Position numbers and translations under genes: made by a program. A DNA stretch of 64,000 nt from Pseudomonadota bacterium. GTDB taxonomy: Bacteria; Pseudomonadota; Alphaproteobacteria; Sphingomonadales; Sphingomonadaceae. The DNA is taken from the NCBI GenBank assembly GCA_023457895.1, contig JAEXAY010000010.1, forward strand, positions 121,884 through 185,883, read 5' to 3'. Under the pieces are notes generated by a model that did no database searches, was not told where the DNA came from, and saw nothing but the letters and a program-made list of their open reading frames with translations. Positions within the stretch are counted from its first letter, which is position 1. The number at the start of each line of letters is the position of its first letter. Positions 41,221-49,992 of the stretch are shown here, piece after piece.

Positions 41221-41870
41221 GCCCCTGCCCTGCCAATGCCGAGGGCAATGATCTCGCTCGCCAGCCCTGTGATTTCACAAGCAGCCCGTTCGCCACCATC
41301 GGTCTCGGAAACGAGCCGTCCGGTTTGCGCGCTTTCCGCAAAAGCGACGCGCTGGCCGATCGTGGTGGCGAGCAAGGGCGGATCGTGATCGGCCATGGTT
41401 TCGGCCGTCAGCCTGGTGATGACGGTGCGCGCGCCGCACCGGTTGAGGACGAAGCGTGCGGCCAGTTCGGGCCGGTAGATCCGCGCCTCCGTCACCAGCG
41501 TCAGCATCTCTGCCGAGGCCCAGCCGTCGAAAGGCGATGGCTGGACCGGGATCAGCGCTAGGTCAGCGGCGAGCAACGCGGAGCGCATGAGACCAGCGAC
41601 ACGCGGTGGCCCGTCGATGACGACGACATCAGCGTCACGCGCCAATTCGGGCGCTTCCCGGTGTAGCGTATCGCGCGCCAGGCCGATGGTGCTGAACAGC
41701 CTCGGCAGCCCTTCATGGCTGCGCCGCTCGGACCAGTCGAGCGCGGAGCCTTGCGGATCGGCGTCGATCAGGATGACGCGCCGTCCTTCCGAAGCCCAGG
41801 CTCCGGCAAGATGCAGCGCCAGCGTGGTCTTGCCGACCCCACCCTTCTGGTTCAGGAGCGCGACGATCAT
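41217..41870 (-). CDS. parA: ParA-family partition ATPase
   Basis: The 217-aa ATPase has the deviant Walker A motif NQKGGVGKTTLALHLAGAWA at residues 7-26, Walker A' VILIDADPQGSALDW, and Walker B VVVIDGPPRV. This is the small ParA type found on Tn4371-like elements and plasmids. With the RHH protein it should segregate or stabilise the excised element. It overlaps the replication initiator gene upstream by four bases (ATGA). Confidence 0.93.
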   Translation of the reverse strand: MIVALLNQKGGVGKTTLALHLAGAWASEGRRVILIDADPQGSALDWSERRSHEGLPRLFSTIGLARDTLHREAPELARDADVVVIDGPPRVAGLMRSALLAADLALIPVQPSPFDGWASAEMLTLVTEARIYRPELAARFVLNRCGARTVITRLTAETMADHDPPLLATTIGQRVAFAESAQTGRLVSETDGGERAACEITGLASEIIALGIGRAGA

Positions 41871-43012
41871 CTGCGCCCTCCCGGCTTGCCAAGAGGAAGT
41901 TCTGGGGTGTTTGTTGCCCCGAGTGTCCCACGGTCTGCAGGGGTCGCCTTGCCATGGCGTGCGCCCGATCTCAGGGCAGTTCCGGCCCTCGCGATGAGGT
42001 TTTCCACATCGCGCCGACGCTCTTCAAAGTTAGATTCTGTGTTAGACTCTAAGTTAAGGGCGCGATTTTCGCTTTTATTACCGGAGGATAAGAGCGGTTT
42101 GGGTTCCTGATAGCACGAGCCACCGGTTCCTGATGGCACGATAGTGCGGGTTCCCGATAGCACGAGACTATCCACAGGTTTTCCACAGGGCGGAACTGGC
42201 TCGAACGCAAGCAGCATCCGGCCGCCGGCTTCGACCTCGGCGAACAGGGTGTAACCGGGCAATGGCTGTCGGCGGATAATGTCGCGCAGCTCGAAGGCGA
42301 AGCGTTTGAACGGCGAAAGACTTCCCGATTTCTGATGCAAGTGGCGAAAATCGAACCGCCAGCCGTTTTTCTGCCGCCCGCCATGCTTGCGCACCAGGCG
42401 ATAGAGCCAGCGGTCCAGCCCGCCCGTCAGGTCGAAATAGGTCCGGTCGATGGTGAGGATCAGCGCCTCGTCCAGCACCGCGCTGTAGAACCAGTCGGGA
42501 ACAATCAACTCGATGCCGTCCGGGCGACCATCGGCCCCGGTCCGCTCGCGCCATTCGTTGATCCAGGAAAAGCGATGGCGCCGCCCATTGGCAGGCTGAC
42601 GGATCGAGGTTGCAACCGTGGTCGATTGCAGGCGGTCGAGCGCCGCCTTCAGGCGCTGATAGTCCCGCCGGGACGTTCCGCGCCCCGTGAATGTCAGGAT
42701 CTCATATGGCGTCGCCGCCATCAGGCGTGACGTGCGCAGACCTGCGTCCCGCGCTTCAACGATCTGGCTGGCGGCCCAGATCAGAATATCGGCGTCCCAG
42801 ATCGTCGCCATGCCGTGATCGGGCACAGCTTCGACACGGATCGAGACGCTGCCCAGGGCAAAATCAATCGGGCGGATGCGGTGCGATTTGGAAAGAGAGA
42901 AGAAGGGATAAGCCATGAGATCCTGTGCGTCTCGTGGTGCGAATTCACCGGGAATCGCCCGAAAGAGATCGAGTTGTCCGCGTTCCGAGGCGGATCGGTG
43001 TTGGGCTGCCAT
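41867..43012 (-). CDS. repA: Replication initiator protein A (RPA family)
   Basis: The 381-aa protein matches the RPA family: QDLMAYPFFSLSKSHRIRPIDF, ATIWDADILIWAASQIVEARDAG, RLMAATPYEILTFTGRGTSRRDYQRLKAALDRLQSTTVATSI, and LDEALILTIDRTYFDLTGGLDRWLYRLVRKHGG. These proteins permit replication of plasmids and of excised conjugative elements. The last ~90 residues are low complexity. MAAQHRSAS at 43012 is taken as the start since the 30 residues upstream are not conserved-looking. It heads the coupled rep-par-transfer operon. Confidence 0.88.
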   Translation of the reverse strand: MAAQHRSASERGQLDLFRAIPGEFAPRDAQDLMAYPFFSLSKSHRIRPIDFALGSVSIRVEAVPDHGMATIWDADILIWAASQIVEARDAGLRTSRLMAATPYEILTFTGRGTSRRDYQRLKAALDRLQSTTVATSIRQPANGRRHRFSWINEWRERTGADGRPDGIELIVPDWFYSAVLDEALILTIDRTYFDLTGGLDRWLYRLVRKHGGRQKNGWRFDFRHLHQKSGSLSPFKRFAFELRDIIRRQPLPGYTLFAEVEAGGRMLLAFEPVPPCGKPVDSLVLSGTRTIVPSGTGGSCYQEPKPLLSSGNKSENRALNLESNTESNFEERRRDVENLIARAGTALRSGARHGKATPADRGTLGATNTPELPLGKPGGRR

Positions 43013-43031
43013 CGCGGGACCGCAGCTGCGT

Positions 43032-43313
43032 TCAGCGCGTAACGCGTTTGGGCGAGGTGAATGGCGTCGCCGGCAGAGGTTTTGCCGGGAGAACCTGCCC
43101 ACGCGGATCGGAGGTGGAGGTAACTGTTCCGCGCGCGACCCAGGCCGCCAGGTCCTCGACCGAATAGACGACGCGGCCGCCGAGCTTGTGATAGGCAGGC
43201 CCTGTCCCGTAGGTCCTGTGCTTTTCCAGCGTGCGTGCAGAGAGACTGAGGAATGCGGCGGCTTCCTTCGTGCGCAGGTAGCGTGGCGGCAAGGCGGCGA
43301 GATCAGGTCGCAT
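43032..43313 (-). CDS. Helix-turn-helix protein (AlpA/excisionase type)
   Basis: The 93-aa product contains a MerR-like excisionase fold: PPRYLRTKEAAAFLSLSARTLEKHRTYGTGPAYHKLGGRVVYSVEDLAAWVARG. Such proteins bend DNA for excision or regulate the operon they precede. It sits 19 bp before the replication initiator gene, so operon control or recombination directionality are both possible. The basic tail (SPKRVTR) may aid DNA binding. Confidence 0.88.
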   Translation of the reverse strand: MRPDLAALPPRYLRTKEAAAFLSLSARTLEKHRTYGTGPAYHKLGGRVVYSVEDLAAWVARGTVTSTSDPRGQVLPAKPLPATPFTSPKRVTR

Positions 43314-43449
43314 GGGGCGGGCCTCCGTGATTGTGCAGGATGCCGCTGGCGATCAGCGGCGTGTCATGCGCACGGTGGCGAAGGAACGTCGGCATAGGGG
43401 ATGAGGAAGATCGTAGGGGTAAAATCCTCCCCCCGATCTGGCGGCAGCG

Positions 43450-44215
43450 TCAGGGTTTGCGACGATGGCGCAAGAGGTCGTGATAACCGCCATCAATGAG
43501 CGCGGCGGCGGATCGGACAAGGGCGATGACAGAAGCGCGCAAGGCCGATGTCTTCCAAGGCTCGGCCCGGACGCGGTCCTCGCCGTAGATCGCGATGGCA
43601 ATCTCGCGATAGGTTGCGTGTTCGGCATTTCCGTCTGCGGCCTGCATCATCAGGCGGAAGCGCCGGCGTTGATACGGCGTCATCCTGGTGTCGCGGCGCG
43701 CCGGTTTCGCGGCCAGCATGTGCCAGAGCCTGAGCATGGCCTCGATCCGGTCCGGCAGATCGTCATCAAGTGGCAGGATGAGCGCGGGTCTGGCATCAGC
43801 ACCGGTATCGGCGAGGATCAGATATGGAATGCCGTCCCCGGCGTGGCATGCACCATATGCCCCCTCCGGGGCGCGGATCGCATCATAAGGTTCGACGGAT
43901 AACGCCTGCGGCGAGCGGGTCAAAAAATCGGGCGCGGTCCCGAGCATCAGCACGGCCGGATTGGCAAGGGGCGACCAGATGACCGGTTGTTCGAGCGCGG
44001 AAAGACCGGGGTCTGCGGGGAAATCGCAACCCCCAGTGATGCTGGGCATCATCTGAAAGGGGATGCTCCCCGGCGGCTTGCGCTACAATGTCATCGAAGC
44101 TGGCCTGATAGGCAGCGTTACGGCGTAAGCATTCCCATGCGACGCCCTCGACGGGCAGTGCGTCGTAGAAGTCATATTGGCTCTGGTCGCGCCAGCGGGA
44201 AGTGTCCGGCTTCAT
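43450..44215 (-). pseudogene. DUF6499-DUF2285 protein with a one-base frameshift
   Basis: From ATG 44215 (GGGAGCGGAG before it) the frame gives the DUF6499 signature RWRDQSQYDFYDALPVEGVAWECLRRNAAYQ up to HHWGLRFP, then drifts into unrelated residues and stops at 43883. The continuation ADPGLSALEQPVIWSPLANPAVLMLG..., ending in a DUF2285 domain, is in the next frame. Removing one C from the CCCC run (44017-44020) restores a single 254-aa protein WGLRFP-ADPGLSALEQP. It is a decayed gene, a sequencing error in a homopolymer, or, less likely, a slippage site. The family occurs beside Rep genes on this kind of element, with a presumed regulatory role. Confidence 0.75.
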
Positions 44216-44343
44216 TACTCCGCTCCCGGTTGAATTTTCATAGGTGGAGCGTGAAAAATTCCGTCACATCGACGCAGATGGAAGCCGGAATGCAGGCATG
44301 GAGCGATGCCCTGAGAGCATCACTCCATGGGACGGCAGCCTCA

Positions 44344-44619
44344 TCAGCCGTGATCTGCCGGACGACCGAGCAGATGGCGATAGCCGCTCTGCGTCATCCA
44401 TCGTGCCCTGGCCAGATGACTGTCATGGACCCGTCTGGCGCGTTCAGGTTCCTGGGCAGGGTCAATACCAAAGAGCACATTAACGGCTTCGGTCCATTCC
44501 GCGCCGTCGTCGGCGGCATCAAGCAGTCGCATATAGAGCTTGATATGCGTGCGATCATATTCGGTGAGCACGTCCCCGACCGGTGCCATGTCTTTGAAAG
44601 GGGGAGCCGCGGATGTCAT
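44344..44619 (-). CDS. DUF2285-domain protein
   Basis: The 91-aa product has a clear DUF2285 pattern: LTEYDRTHIKLYMRLLDAADDGAEWTEAVNVLFGIDPAQEPERARRVHDSHLARARWMTQSGYRHLL. The all-helical domain is found in regulators on alphaproteobacterial mobile elements. The ATG at 44619 is chosen by eye; a TTG at 44679 directly after the upstream stop would add 20 residues. It forms a small cluster with the XRE regulator upstream. Confidence 0.85.
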   Translation of the reverse strand: MTSAAPPFKDMAPVGDVLTEYDRTHIKLYMRLLDAADDGAEWTEAVNVLFGIDPAQEPERARRVHDSHLARARWMTQSGYRHLLGRPADHG

Positions 44620-44679
44620 GTCGAGGATCGCCGCAGGATACGGGCCGCTGGCGCGGTTCGATGAATGCACATGCGCCAA

Positions 44680-44946
44680 TCAGGCGCCGTATATCTGTCG
44701 GTGACTCTTCTCATCCTGGCCATGAACCAGCAACACTCCTTGCCCGCGATCTGTGGACAGAAGGACAATCCCTGCTGCTTCAAGCGCCCGCCGCACCTGA
44801 TCCCGCGTTGTCTCATACACCTCGAGCCGGTTCTCGGACTCGAGGCGCTTCAGGGCAGTCAGTGATATTCGGGCCTTGTCAGCGAGCGTCTCCTGTGTCC
44901 AACCCAGCAACGCGCGTGCGGCCCGCGACTGTCGAGCGGTGATCAT
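44680..44946 (-). CDS. XRE-family helix-turn-helix regulator
   Basis: The 88-aa product opens ITARQSRAARALLGWTQETLADKARISLTALKRLESE, a Cro/C1-type HTH, and continues with a short RALEAAGIVLL segment common in this subfamily. It is the first gene of a leftward cluster with DUF2285 and frames the 323-bp regulatory gap shared with hipB. Confidence 0.9.
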   Translation of the reverse strand: MITARQSRAARALLGWTQETLADKARISLTALKRLESENRLEVYETTRDQVRRALEAAGIVLLSTDRGQGVLLVHGQDEKSHRQIYGA

Positions 44947-45183
44947 GCATGATCACCTCCCATCGCGACCGGCGCGCATTCCAGAACTACGGCTATTTTA
45001 GTCGCCCTTGCCCGATCCGCCACATAAATTCGGCGAATCCCGCCAGAAGGTTATTTGCACAGGGTAGCAAGCAGGGTTGCCTGATTCGTCTTCATGCCCG
45101 GATGCACGGCACTTTATACTGGCCGCAGCGCCGATCAGCCGATGAGCGATCCCCAAACGATTCACGAATAGAAGCCATGACAC
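44947..45183. other. Intergenic part between XRE regulator and hipBA operator
   Basis: No gene is seen. The stretch presumably carries the leftward promoter of the XRE gene. Confidence 0.4.
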
Positions 45184-45232
45184 GAATACATATCACTTCC
45201 TTGGCATTTCCCACTGTTTGTGATACGTATTC
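45184..45232. promoter_or_regulatory. Palindromic operator of hipBA
   Basis: Arms GAATACATATCAC (45184-45196) and GTGATACGTATTC (45220-45232) are inverted with one mismatch and 23 bp between, 38 bp before hipB. HipB-type antitoxins bind such dyads. A TATAGA-like -10 hexamer lies at about 45242-45247. Confidence 0.7.
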
Positions 45233-45269
45233 AGATCACCACTATAGAATTGATCCGTAAAGGCATCAC

Positions 45270-45590
45270 ATGAAGGCGGAAGAAGAAGCACTGCGATCGA
45301 TCGGCGACCATTTTCGCCGCGCACGTTTGGGCGCGGAGCTGACCCAGGAGCAAGTCGCTGATCTCGCCGGTATATCACGGCCGCGCTACCGCGACATCGA
45401 GACGGGCGTTGCTGCCGCGCGCGCCACGACATTGATTAACATCGCCCGGGCACTCGGGCTGGAAATGATGCTGGTCCCCCAAGCGATGGTGCCCGCCATC
45501 GAGGTGCTTCTGCGTCCCGAGGCCGAGGAGGATCGTCCGGCATTCCTACCGCAACCGGAGAGCGACGATGACAGCCGCCCGCACCGCTGA
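45270..45590 (+). CDS. hipB: HipB-like antitoxin (XRE regulator)
   Basis: The 106-aa product has an XRE HTH, FRRARLGAELTQEQVADLAGISRPRYRDIETGVAAARATTLINIARALGLEMMLVP, followed by a short strand region and an acidic, probably disordered tail that in HipB binds the toxin. It overlaps hipA by 23 bases and should repress the operon through the dyad just upstream. Confidence 0.9.
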   Translation: MKAEEEALRSIGDHFRRARLGAELTQEQVADLAGISRPRYRDIETGVAAARATTLINIARALGLEMMLVPQAMVPAIEVLLRPEAEEDRPAFLPQPESDDDSRPHR

Positions 45591-46809
45591 AACCATCACC
45601 GCGCTGGACGTCTTCCTGAACGACGTAAAGGTCGGGACGATTGTCAGGACGCCGGGCGACTATAATGCCTTCAGCCTTGACCCCATGTATCGCGCCGCCG
45701 GAGGACTGCCTGTTCTGAGCCTGTCCTTGCGCGCAGCAACAGGTGGCCTGCGCAAGGACCCGCGTCCGGTTGCTGGCGCCCTGCCGCCCTTTTTCGCGAA
45801 CCTTCTGCCCGAAGATAGGCTGCGCGAGGCGATGGAAAAGCACCATGCCGGCCATGTCCGGCCGGGCAATGATTTTGACTTGCTGACGACGCTTGGCGCC
45901 GATCTGCCAGGTGCCGTGCGGGTTCTACCCAGCGACGGTCAACCAGGCGTCCGGGCGGCCGCTCCCCAGGAGCGGCCGAAAGCCCGCTTCTCGCTCGCCG
46001 GCGTGCAGATGAAACTCTCGGTGATGAAAAACACCGGCAAGGGCGGCGGGCTGACGCTGCCGCTTGGGGATGGTGAAGGCCAGTATATCGCCAAATTCCC
46101 CTCCACGGCCTTTCCGGGTGTGTCGGAGAATGAGTTCGCGAACCTTGCACTTGCCGAGGCCATCGGCATGGAAGTGCCCGAGCGGGAACTGGTCGGCCGC
46201 GACCAGTTCGAAGGCATTCCCGAGGAGTTCGAGACGCTCGCCGAAGGACTCGTCCTGCTGGTTCGGCGCTTCGATCGTGGAAGTGATGGCGAGCGGATCC
46301 ATATCGAGGATTTTGCGCAGGTCTTCGGTCTCTACCCAGCGCGCAAATATGAGGGCGCCGCCTCTCACGACATCGCATCCGTGCTGAATGTGGCGATCTC
46401 TCCCTTCGCCGCGCTGGAATTTGTCCGGCGGCTGACCTTCTCGGTGGTCATGGGCAATGGCGACATGCACCTCAAGAACTGGTCGCTGATCTATCCGGGC
46501 GACGGCAACACGCCCGCTTTTGCGCCGGTCTACGACATGCTTTCGACCGTTCCCTATATTCCGGCCGACGGATTGGCCCTGTCGCTTGGCGGCGAGCGAT
46601 CCTTCAAGGGGCTGACGCCAGACAGATGGAAAGCCTTTGCCAACCGGGCACGGCTTCCCGAGCCCGCCGTCATCAAAGCGGTCGCCGAGACGGTGAAGCA
46701 CATCGATGCGCAATGGTGGACCCTGCCGGAACGTGCGGCCGTCCCCCAGCCCGTGCTGGAGCGGATCGACGCCCATGTGAAAACCATGATCCCGATCCTG
46801 ACCGGCTGA
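45568..46809 (+). CDS. hipA: HipA-family serine/threonine kinase toxin
   Basis: The 413-aa product has the HipA layout: an N-terminal subdomain (VFLNDVKVGTIVRTPGDYNAFSLDPMY, LPPFFANLLPED), an ATP-binding loop SLAGVQMKLSV, the catalytic loop MGNGDMHLKNWSL with Asp and Asn, and the metal Asp in YDMLSTVPY. HipA toxins phosphorylate glutamyl-tRNA synthetase or related targets and slow growth; the target here is unknown. Together with HipB it forms a stabilising or persistence module for the island. Confidence 0.92.
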   Translation: MTAARTAETITALDVFLNDVKVGTIVRTPGDYNAFSLDPMYRAAGGLPVLSLSLRAATGGLRKDPRPVAGALPPFFANLLPEDRLREAMEKHHAGHVRPGNDFDLLTTLGADLPGAVRVLPSDGQPGVRAAAPQERPKARFSLAGVQMKLSVMKNTGKGGGLTLPLGDGEGQYIAKFPSTAFPGVSENEFANLALAEAIGMEVPERELVGRDQFEGIPEEFETLAEGLVLLVRRFDRGSDGERIHIEDFAQVFGLYPARKYEGAASHDIASVLNVAISPFAALEFVRRLTFSVVMGNGDMHLKNWSLIYPGDGNTPAFAPVYDMLSTVPYIPADGLALSLGGERSFKGLTPDRWKAFANRARLPEPAVIKAVAETVKHIDAQWWTLPERAAVPQPVLERIDAHVKTMIPILTG

Positions 46810-46863
46810 GCAGTTCCAGCCCGGTCAGGGTCATGGGCGTGACGGCTTTCCTGCGGGCATGAG

Positions 46864-46893
46864 AAAGGCCCCGACCTTGTGGTCGGGGCCTTT
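46864..46893. terminator. Bidirectional terminator between hipA and DUF736
   Basis: AAAGGCCCCGACC, loop TTGT, GGTCGGGGCCTTT: a perfect 13-bp stem with A/T ends on both strands, between convergent genes. Confidence 0.85.
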
Positions 46894-46903
46894 GTGCCGC
46901 GCC

Positions 46904-47230
46904 TCAGTCGCCGCGGCGACCGTTGGGGCGGGACCAGATGAGCGAGAAGGTCTCGCCGTCTTCCTCGTCGAAGAGGTTGGCGTAGATCGGGGCGTTGAAG
47001 CTCGGATCGTCCAGCTTGAGACCCAGATAGTCGCGGCCCTCGTTCGAGCGCTTGGACCAGGCGGCGCCGATCTCGGCGCGGCCGACCAGAACCCGGTGGC
47101 TGGGGGCGTTGTCGCCGCTGGCGCGCAGGTCGGGGATGATGCGTACGCCCTTGGCCTGGACGCTGAGGGTGACGATGTCGCCGGTGAATTCGTTCGAGCC
47201 GGTCTTCTTGAATGTGCCGATGGTTGCCAC
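46904..47230 (-). CDS. DUF736 protein (copy 2)
   Basis: The 108-aa product starts at GTG 47230 (GGAG seven bases upstream): VATIGTFKKTGSNEFTGDIVTLSVQAKGVRIIPD..., APSHRVLVGRAEIGAAWSKRSNEGRDYLGLKLDDPSFNAPIYANLFDEEDGETFSLIWSRP. This is a canonical DUF736 sequence and better conserved than copy 1. It is monocistronic with its own terminator and a long leader that includes a strong hairpin, so it may be highly expressed. Function unknown. Confidence 0.9.
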   Translation of the reverse strand: MATIGTFKKTGSNEFTGDIVTLSVQAKGVRIIPDLRASGDNAPSHRVLVGRAEIGAAWSKRSNEGRDYLGLKLDDPSFNAPIYANLFDEEDGETFSLIWSRPNGRRGD

Positions 47231-48213
47231 TGTAAGTCTCCGTTTTTCCGTTTCCGAGCCCGCACCATTGCGGCCTCGATGGCGATCGACAGGCCGGAGA
47301 CGAACGCTGGTGCACCCCCAAAGGGGGCTGGACAGCACAGGAGAAACTTTCTTGGCGCGCGAGGAATGGCGGCAAACCCGGGGTCCCCATGCGGCTTGCC
47401 GCATGGGGTGGGGCCGTCAGGGGAAGAAAGTTGTGACGACGCTGTTGCGCCGAAGCGGTCGAAGCGCCCCGCGCTGTTCTTCGGCCAGATCAGGCCATTG
47501 AAGAGGCCGTCTGGAGCGGTCGAGATACGGGGGCTGAACGGAGACCTGGCGACCCTGAGGTCCATCGGGGTGACCAGACCGGCAATCACCGGCAACTCTA
47601 TCACCCTGTGTTCCGGGCCGGACGCATCCTTCTTCCCGGCCATGTCCATCCGCATCACCCCAACCGGGTTTCGAGCCTGATCGCGACTTTGGCGCTGACG
47701 TTGTGCGCTCCGCCCGTGGCCATGTCAGGGGATCAAGCTGATCGGACGATGTAGGCCGCGAGCCTGTCAGCATTCTGATGACGCCGGCAGATGCCCCGCA
47801 TAAACATTGGCCCATCATCAACAGGCCACTGCCACACAGCTGCCCCGAAACGCCGGTCCGCAGGTCGGTCGCCGCCATATCTGCAACGCGCAGAGTAGCC
47901 GTCTCCCCAACGATGGTGTAATGGTGCTTAGTGGGGCTTTCCTCCCGTTCACGCGCGCGCCGTCCAGCGGCAGGTTCATCGCCAAAACTCGACATTCAGC
48001 GAACGCTCCAGCGGGCAGGAATTGCGATCGGGTTCGCGCCGGTTGCCGATCGGCAGCTTTCAGCCTGCACTCTTGGAATAGCTCATGTTCGCTGAACAAA
48101 GCGCCGAATGGCGGCTCCCGCCTTCAAATCGATATTGGCTGTTCAGGTCAATTCTGCTGAGAGGTCACGTCAGATCGCGCGGCGCGCCTAATCATCGGAC
48201 ATGCTTGAAGAGC
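47231..48213. other. 983-bp stretch without a supported gene
   Basis: Between DUF736 copy 2 and gajB several frames are open on both strands, but none has a good start site or resembles a known family. The part next to DUF736 is its leader (hairpin at 47385). The part nearest gajB contains direct and inverted fragments (CAGCGAACG at 47997, TTCGCTGAAC at 48090) and may be remnants of older insertions. Confidence 0.4.
47385..47408 (-). other. Leader hairpin A (10-bp perfect stem)
   Basis: CCCCATGCGG, loop CTTG, CCGCATGGGG, flanked by GGGGT and TGG. It lies 155 nt upstream of the DUF736 copy 2 start. The same structure with compensatory changes occurs at 55595. Confidence 0.7.
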
Positions 48214-49992
48214 CTACTCTTCTTTCAGCCTATCGGAGAGCGCGAGAACCCAAGGCGAGGCCGCACCCTTCCTATAGGTGATAAATAACTGATGGCGCGC
48301 TCGCGTCACGCCCACGTAGAAAAGTCGGCGCGCCTCCCTGAGTGCATGCGGTGATTTTTTATCTCTCCAATCGGGTATAACATCGTTGCTCATTCCAAAT
48401 AGGATCACCACGTCGAATTCCCGGCCCTTGGCGCTGTGAAGCGTAGATAATGTCAAACGACCGCTCCCTTCGACCTTGCCCCCAAAATGTGTCAGCGGCA
48501 GATTTTCGTCCCGCTCTCCGGGGCCTGTGCGTTCGATCATACTATCAAGATGGTCCCATTCGACCCCGACATTTCGGCATCGCTTTTGCCAAGGTGCTGC
48601 GAGCATATTCTTGAAGGCGTTCAGCCAATCATGCGCGAATTCATATTGGTCGATCGTCTCCGTCAGGAACGCGATCAACTCCTGTTGGATTTGTTCAAAC
48701 TCATCCTCGCTGTAGCTCGACCCGTAGACCAGCATCACCGCGTTATTGGCCAAACGCCGGAAGGGCGGCTTGGCATCGCGCCAACCACCGACAACCCAGG
48801 CTGCACAGCCTTCGGTCAAGCGGGCGAGTTGGGAATTCCGAGGCACGAGGGCCTGATTGTCGGCCCGCACAATTGGAACACCGGCAGCTTGCGCCGCTTC
48901 AGCAACAGCGTTTCCTTGATCGGCGGTGCGGTAGAGGATCGCCACTTGGTCAATCGGAATTTCAGCGATCATGGGCATAATATGGTCGAAAACAGCTTTG
49001 GCTTGCGCCTCATCGCCACCACTGATTCCGCCGAACCGGACCTCACCTTTCCGTGCGTCGTCAAAACCTTTGTATTCCCGCTCTTCACCAAGGGCCGCCA
49101 TGGAGGCGGAAATGATTTTTGTGCCGCAGCGGTAATTGAGCTTCAGGCGGAGAGTGTTTACGTTGTCGCGCTCCGTCAGGCTTTCTAAAAGTTTCGGGTT
49201 TGCACCGGTGAAGGCGTAGATGGACTGATCGATATCACCGACCGCAAAAACTCGACTTCCGCCGTTCAAGCAAAGCTCCTCGACAATACCATGGAGCGCG
49301 TGACCTAGGTCCTGATACTCATCGACGAAAATGCTGGGAAATCGAGCATTTATGGCTTCCACGATCCAACGGTGATCGCGGATCATGCGATAGGCGATTA
49401 GTGGCATATCCTCAAAGTCGATCAACCCTTTGGAGTGAAGCTCGCCTTCATAGGCAAGGATGAAGGCTGCGAGTTCAGGATTGACCGTCAGCCATTCTGG
49501 TTTTTCTCGATCAATATCCCGTCGGCGTTTCTCCGCAGCGAAGGACCAGCGCCGGTGAGGATCTTCAGGCCCACCGATTGCATCTTGATAAGCGATCTCC
49601 ACGGCGTTGCGGCATTCCTGTCGCCCAGCGACGCGAAAATTCCCAGGGAGTTCTGGCAGGACACATCGCGCGTATGGGGCGATGATCTGCGACATGGCGA
49701 AGCTATGAACAGTGCCGATAAATATGTTCGGGCTAGGCTCGATACCTAGCTTCGTAAGCCGCTCCACAAGCTCTATCGCGCATTCGTTGCTGTATGTGAT
49801 GCAAGCCACGCCGCGTGGCTCCGCGACATCCTCCAAAAGAGTTCGGGCCATCGCAGCCGTCAGGGTTTTGGTTTTTCCGCTGCCCGGCCCAGCCAGAACA
49901 ACGCAGTTGCCTTTTCTGTGGACGGCGTCGAGTTGTTCCGGGTTGTCCTTCATCTCGACGAGGACTTTATCGAGAAGGTGACGGCTAGGCAC
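48214..49992 (-). CDS. gajB: GajB-like UvrD-family helicase (Gabija system)
   Basis: The 592-aa SF1 helicase has NPEQLDAV (Q motif), Walker A GPGSGKT at 35-41, FVDEYQDLGHAL (motif II), GDIDQSIYAFTGA (III), KLNYRCG (IV), LSTLHSAKGREFDVV (V) and GVTRAR (VI). In Gabija GajB senses DNA ends or nucleotides and works with GajA against phage. The GTG start at 49992 overlaps the gajA stop by eight bases; ATG 49953 is an alternative. The overlap and gene order gajA-gajB are those of Gabija loci. Confidence 0.88.
   Translation of the reverse strand: MPSRHLLDKVLVEMKDNPEQLDAVHRKGNCVVLAGPGSGKTKTLTAAMARTLLEDVAEPRGVACITYSNECAIELVERLTKLGIEPSPNIFIGTVHSFAMSQIIAPYARCVLPELPGNFRVAGRQECRNAVEIAYQDAIGGPEDPHRRWSFAAEKRRRDIDREKPEWLTVNPELAAFILAYEGELHSKGLIDFEDMPLIAYRMIRDHRWIVEAINARFPSIFVDEYQDLGHALHGIVEELCLNGGSRVFAVGDIDQSIYAFTGANPKLLESLTERDNVNTLRLKLNYRCGTKIISASMAALGEEREYKGFDDARKGEVRFGGISGGDEAQAKAVFDHIMPMIAEIPIDQVAILYRTADQGNAVAEAAQAAGVPIVRADNQALVPRNSQLARLTEGCAAWVVGGWRDAKPPFRRLANNAVMLVYGSSYSEDEFEQIQQELIAFLTETIDQYEFAHDWLNAFKNMLAAPWQKRCRNVGVEWDHLDSMIERTGPGERDENLPLTHFGGKVEGSGRLTLSTLHSAKGREFDVVILFGMSNDVIPDWRDKKSPHALREARRLFYVGVTRARHQLFITYRKGAASPWVLALSDRLKEE

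Noticed and set aside
47417..47995. Minus-strand frames of 192 to 275 codons in the 983-bp gap after gajB
   Set aside because: No ribosome site, no conserved-looking domain, and they run through a leader with a strong hairpin. Kept as a gene-free region.
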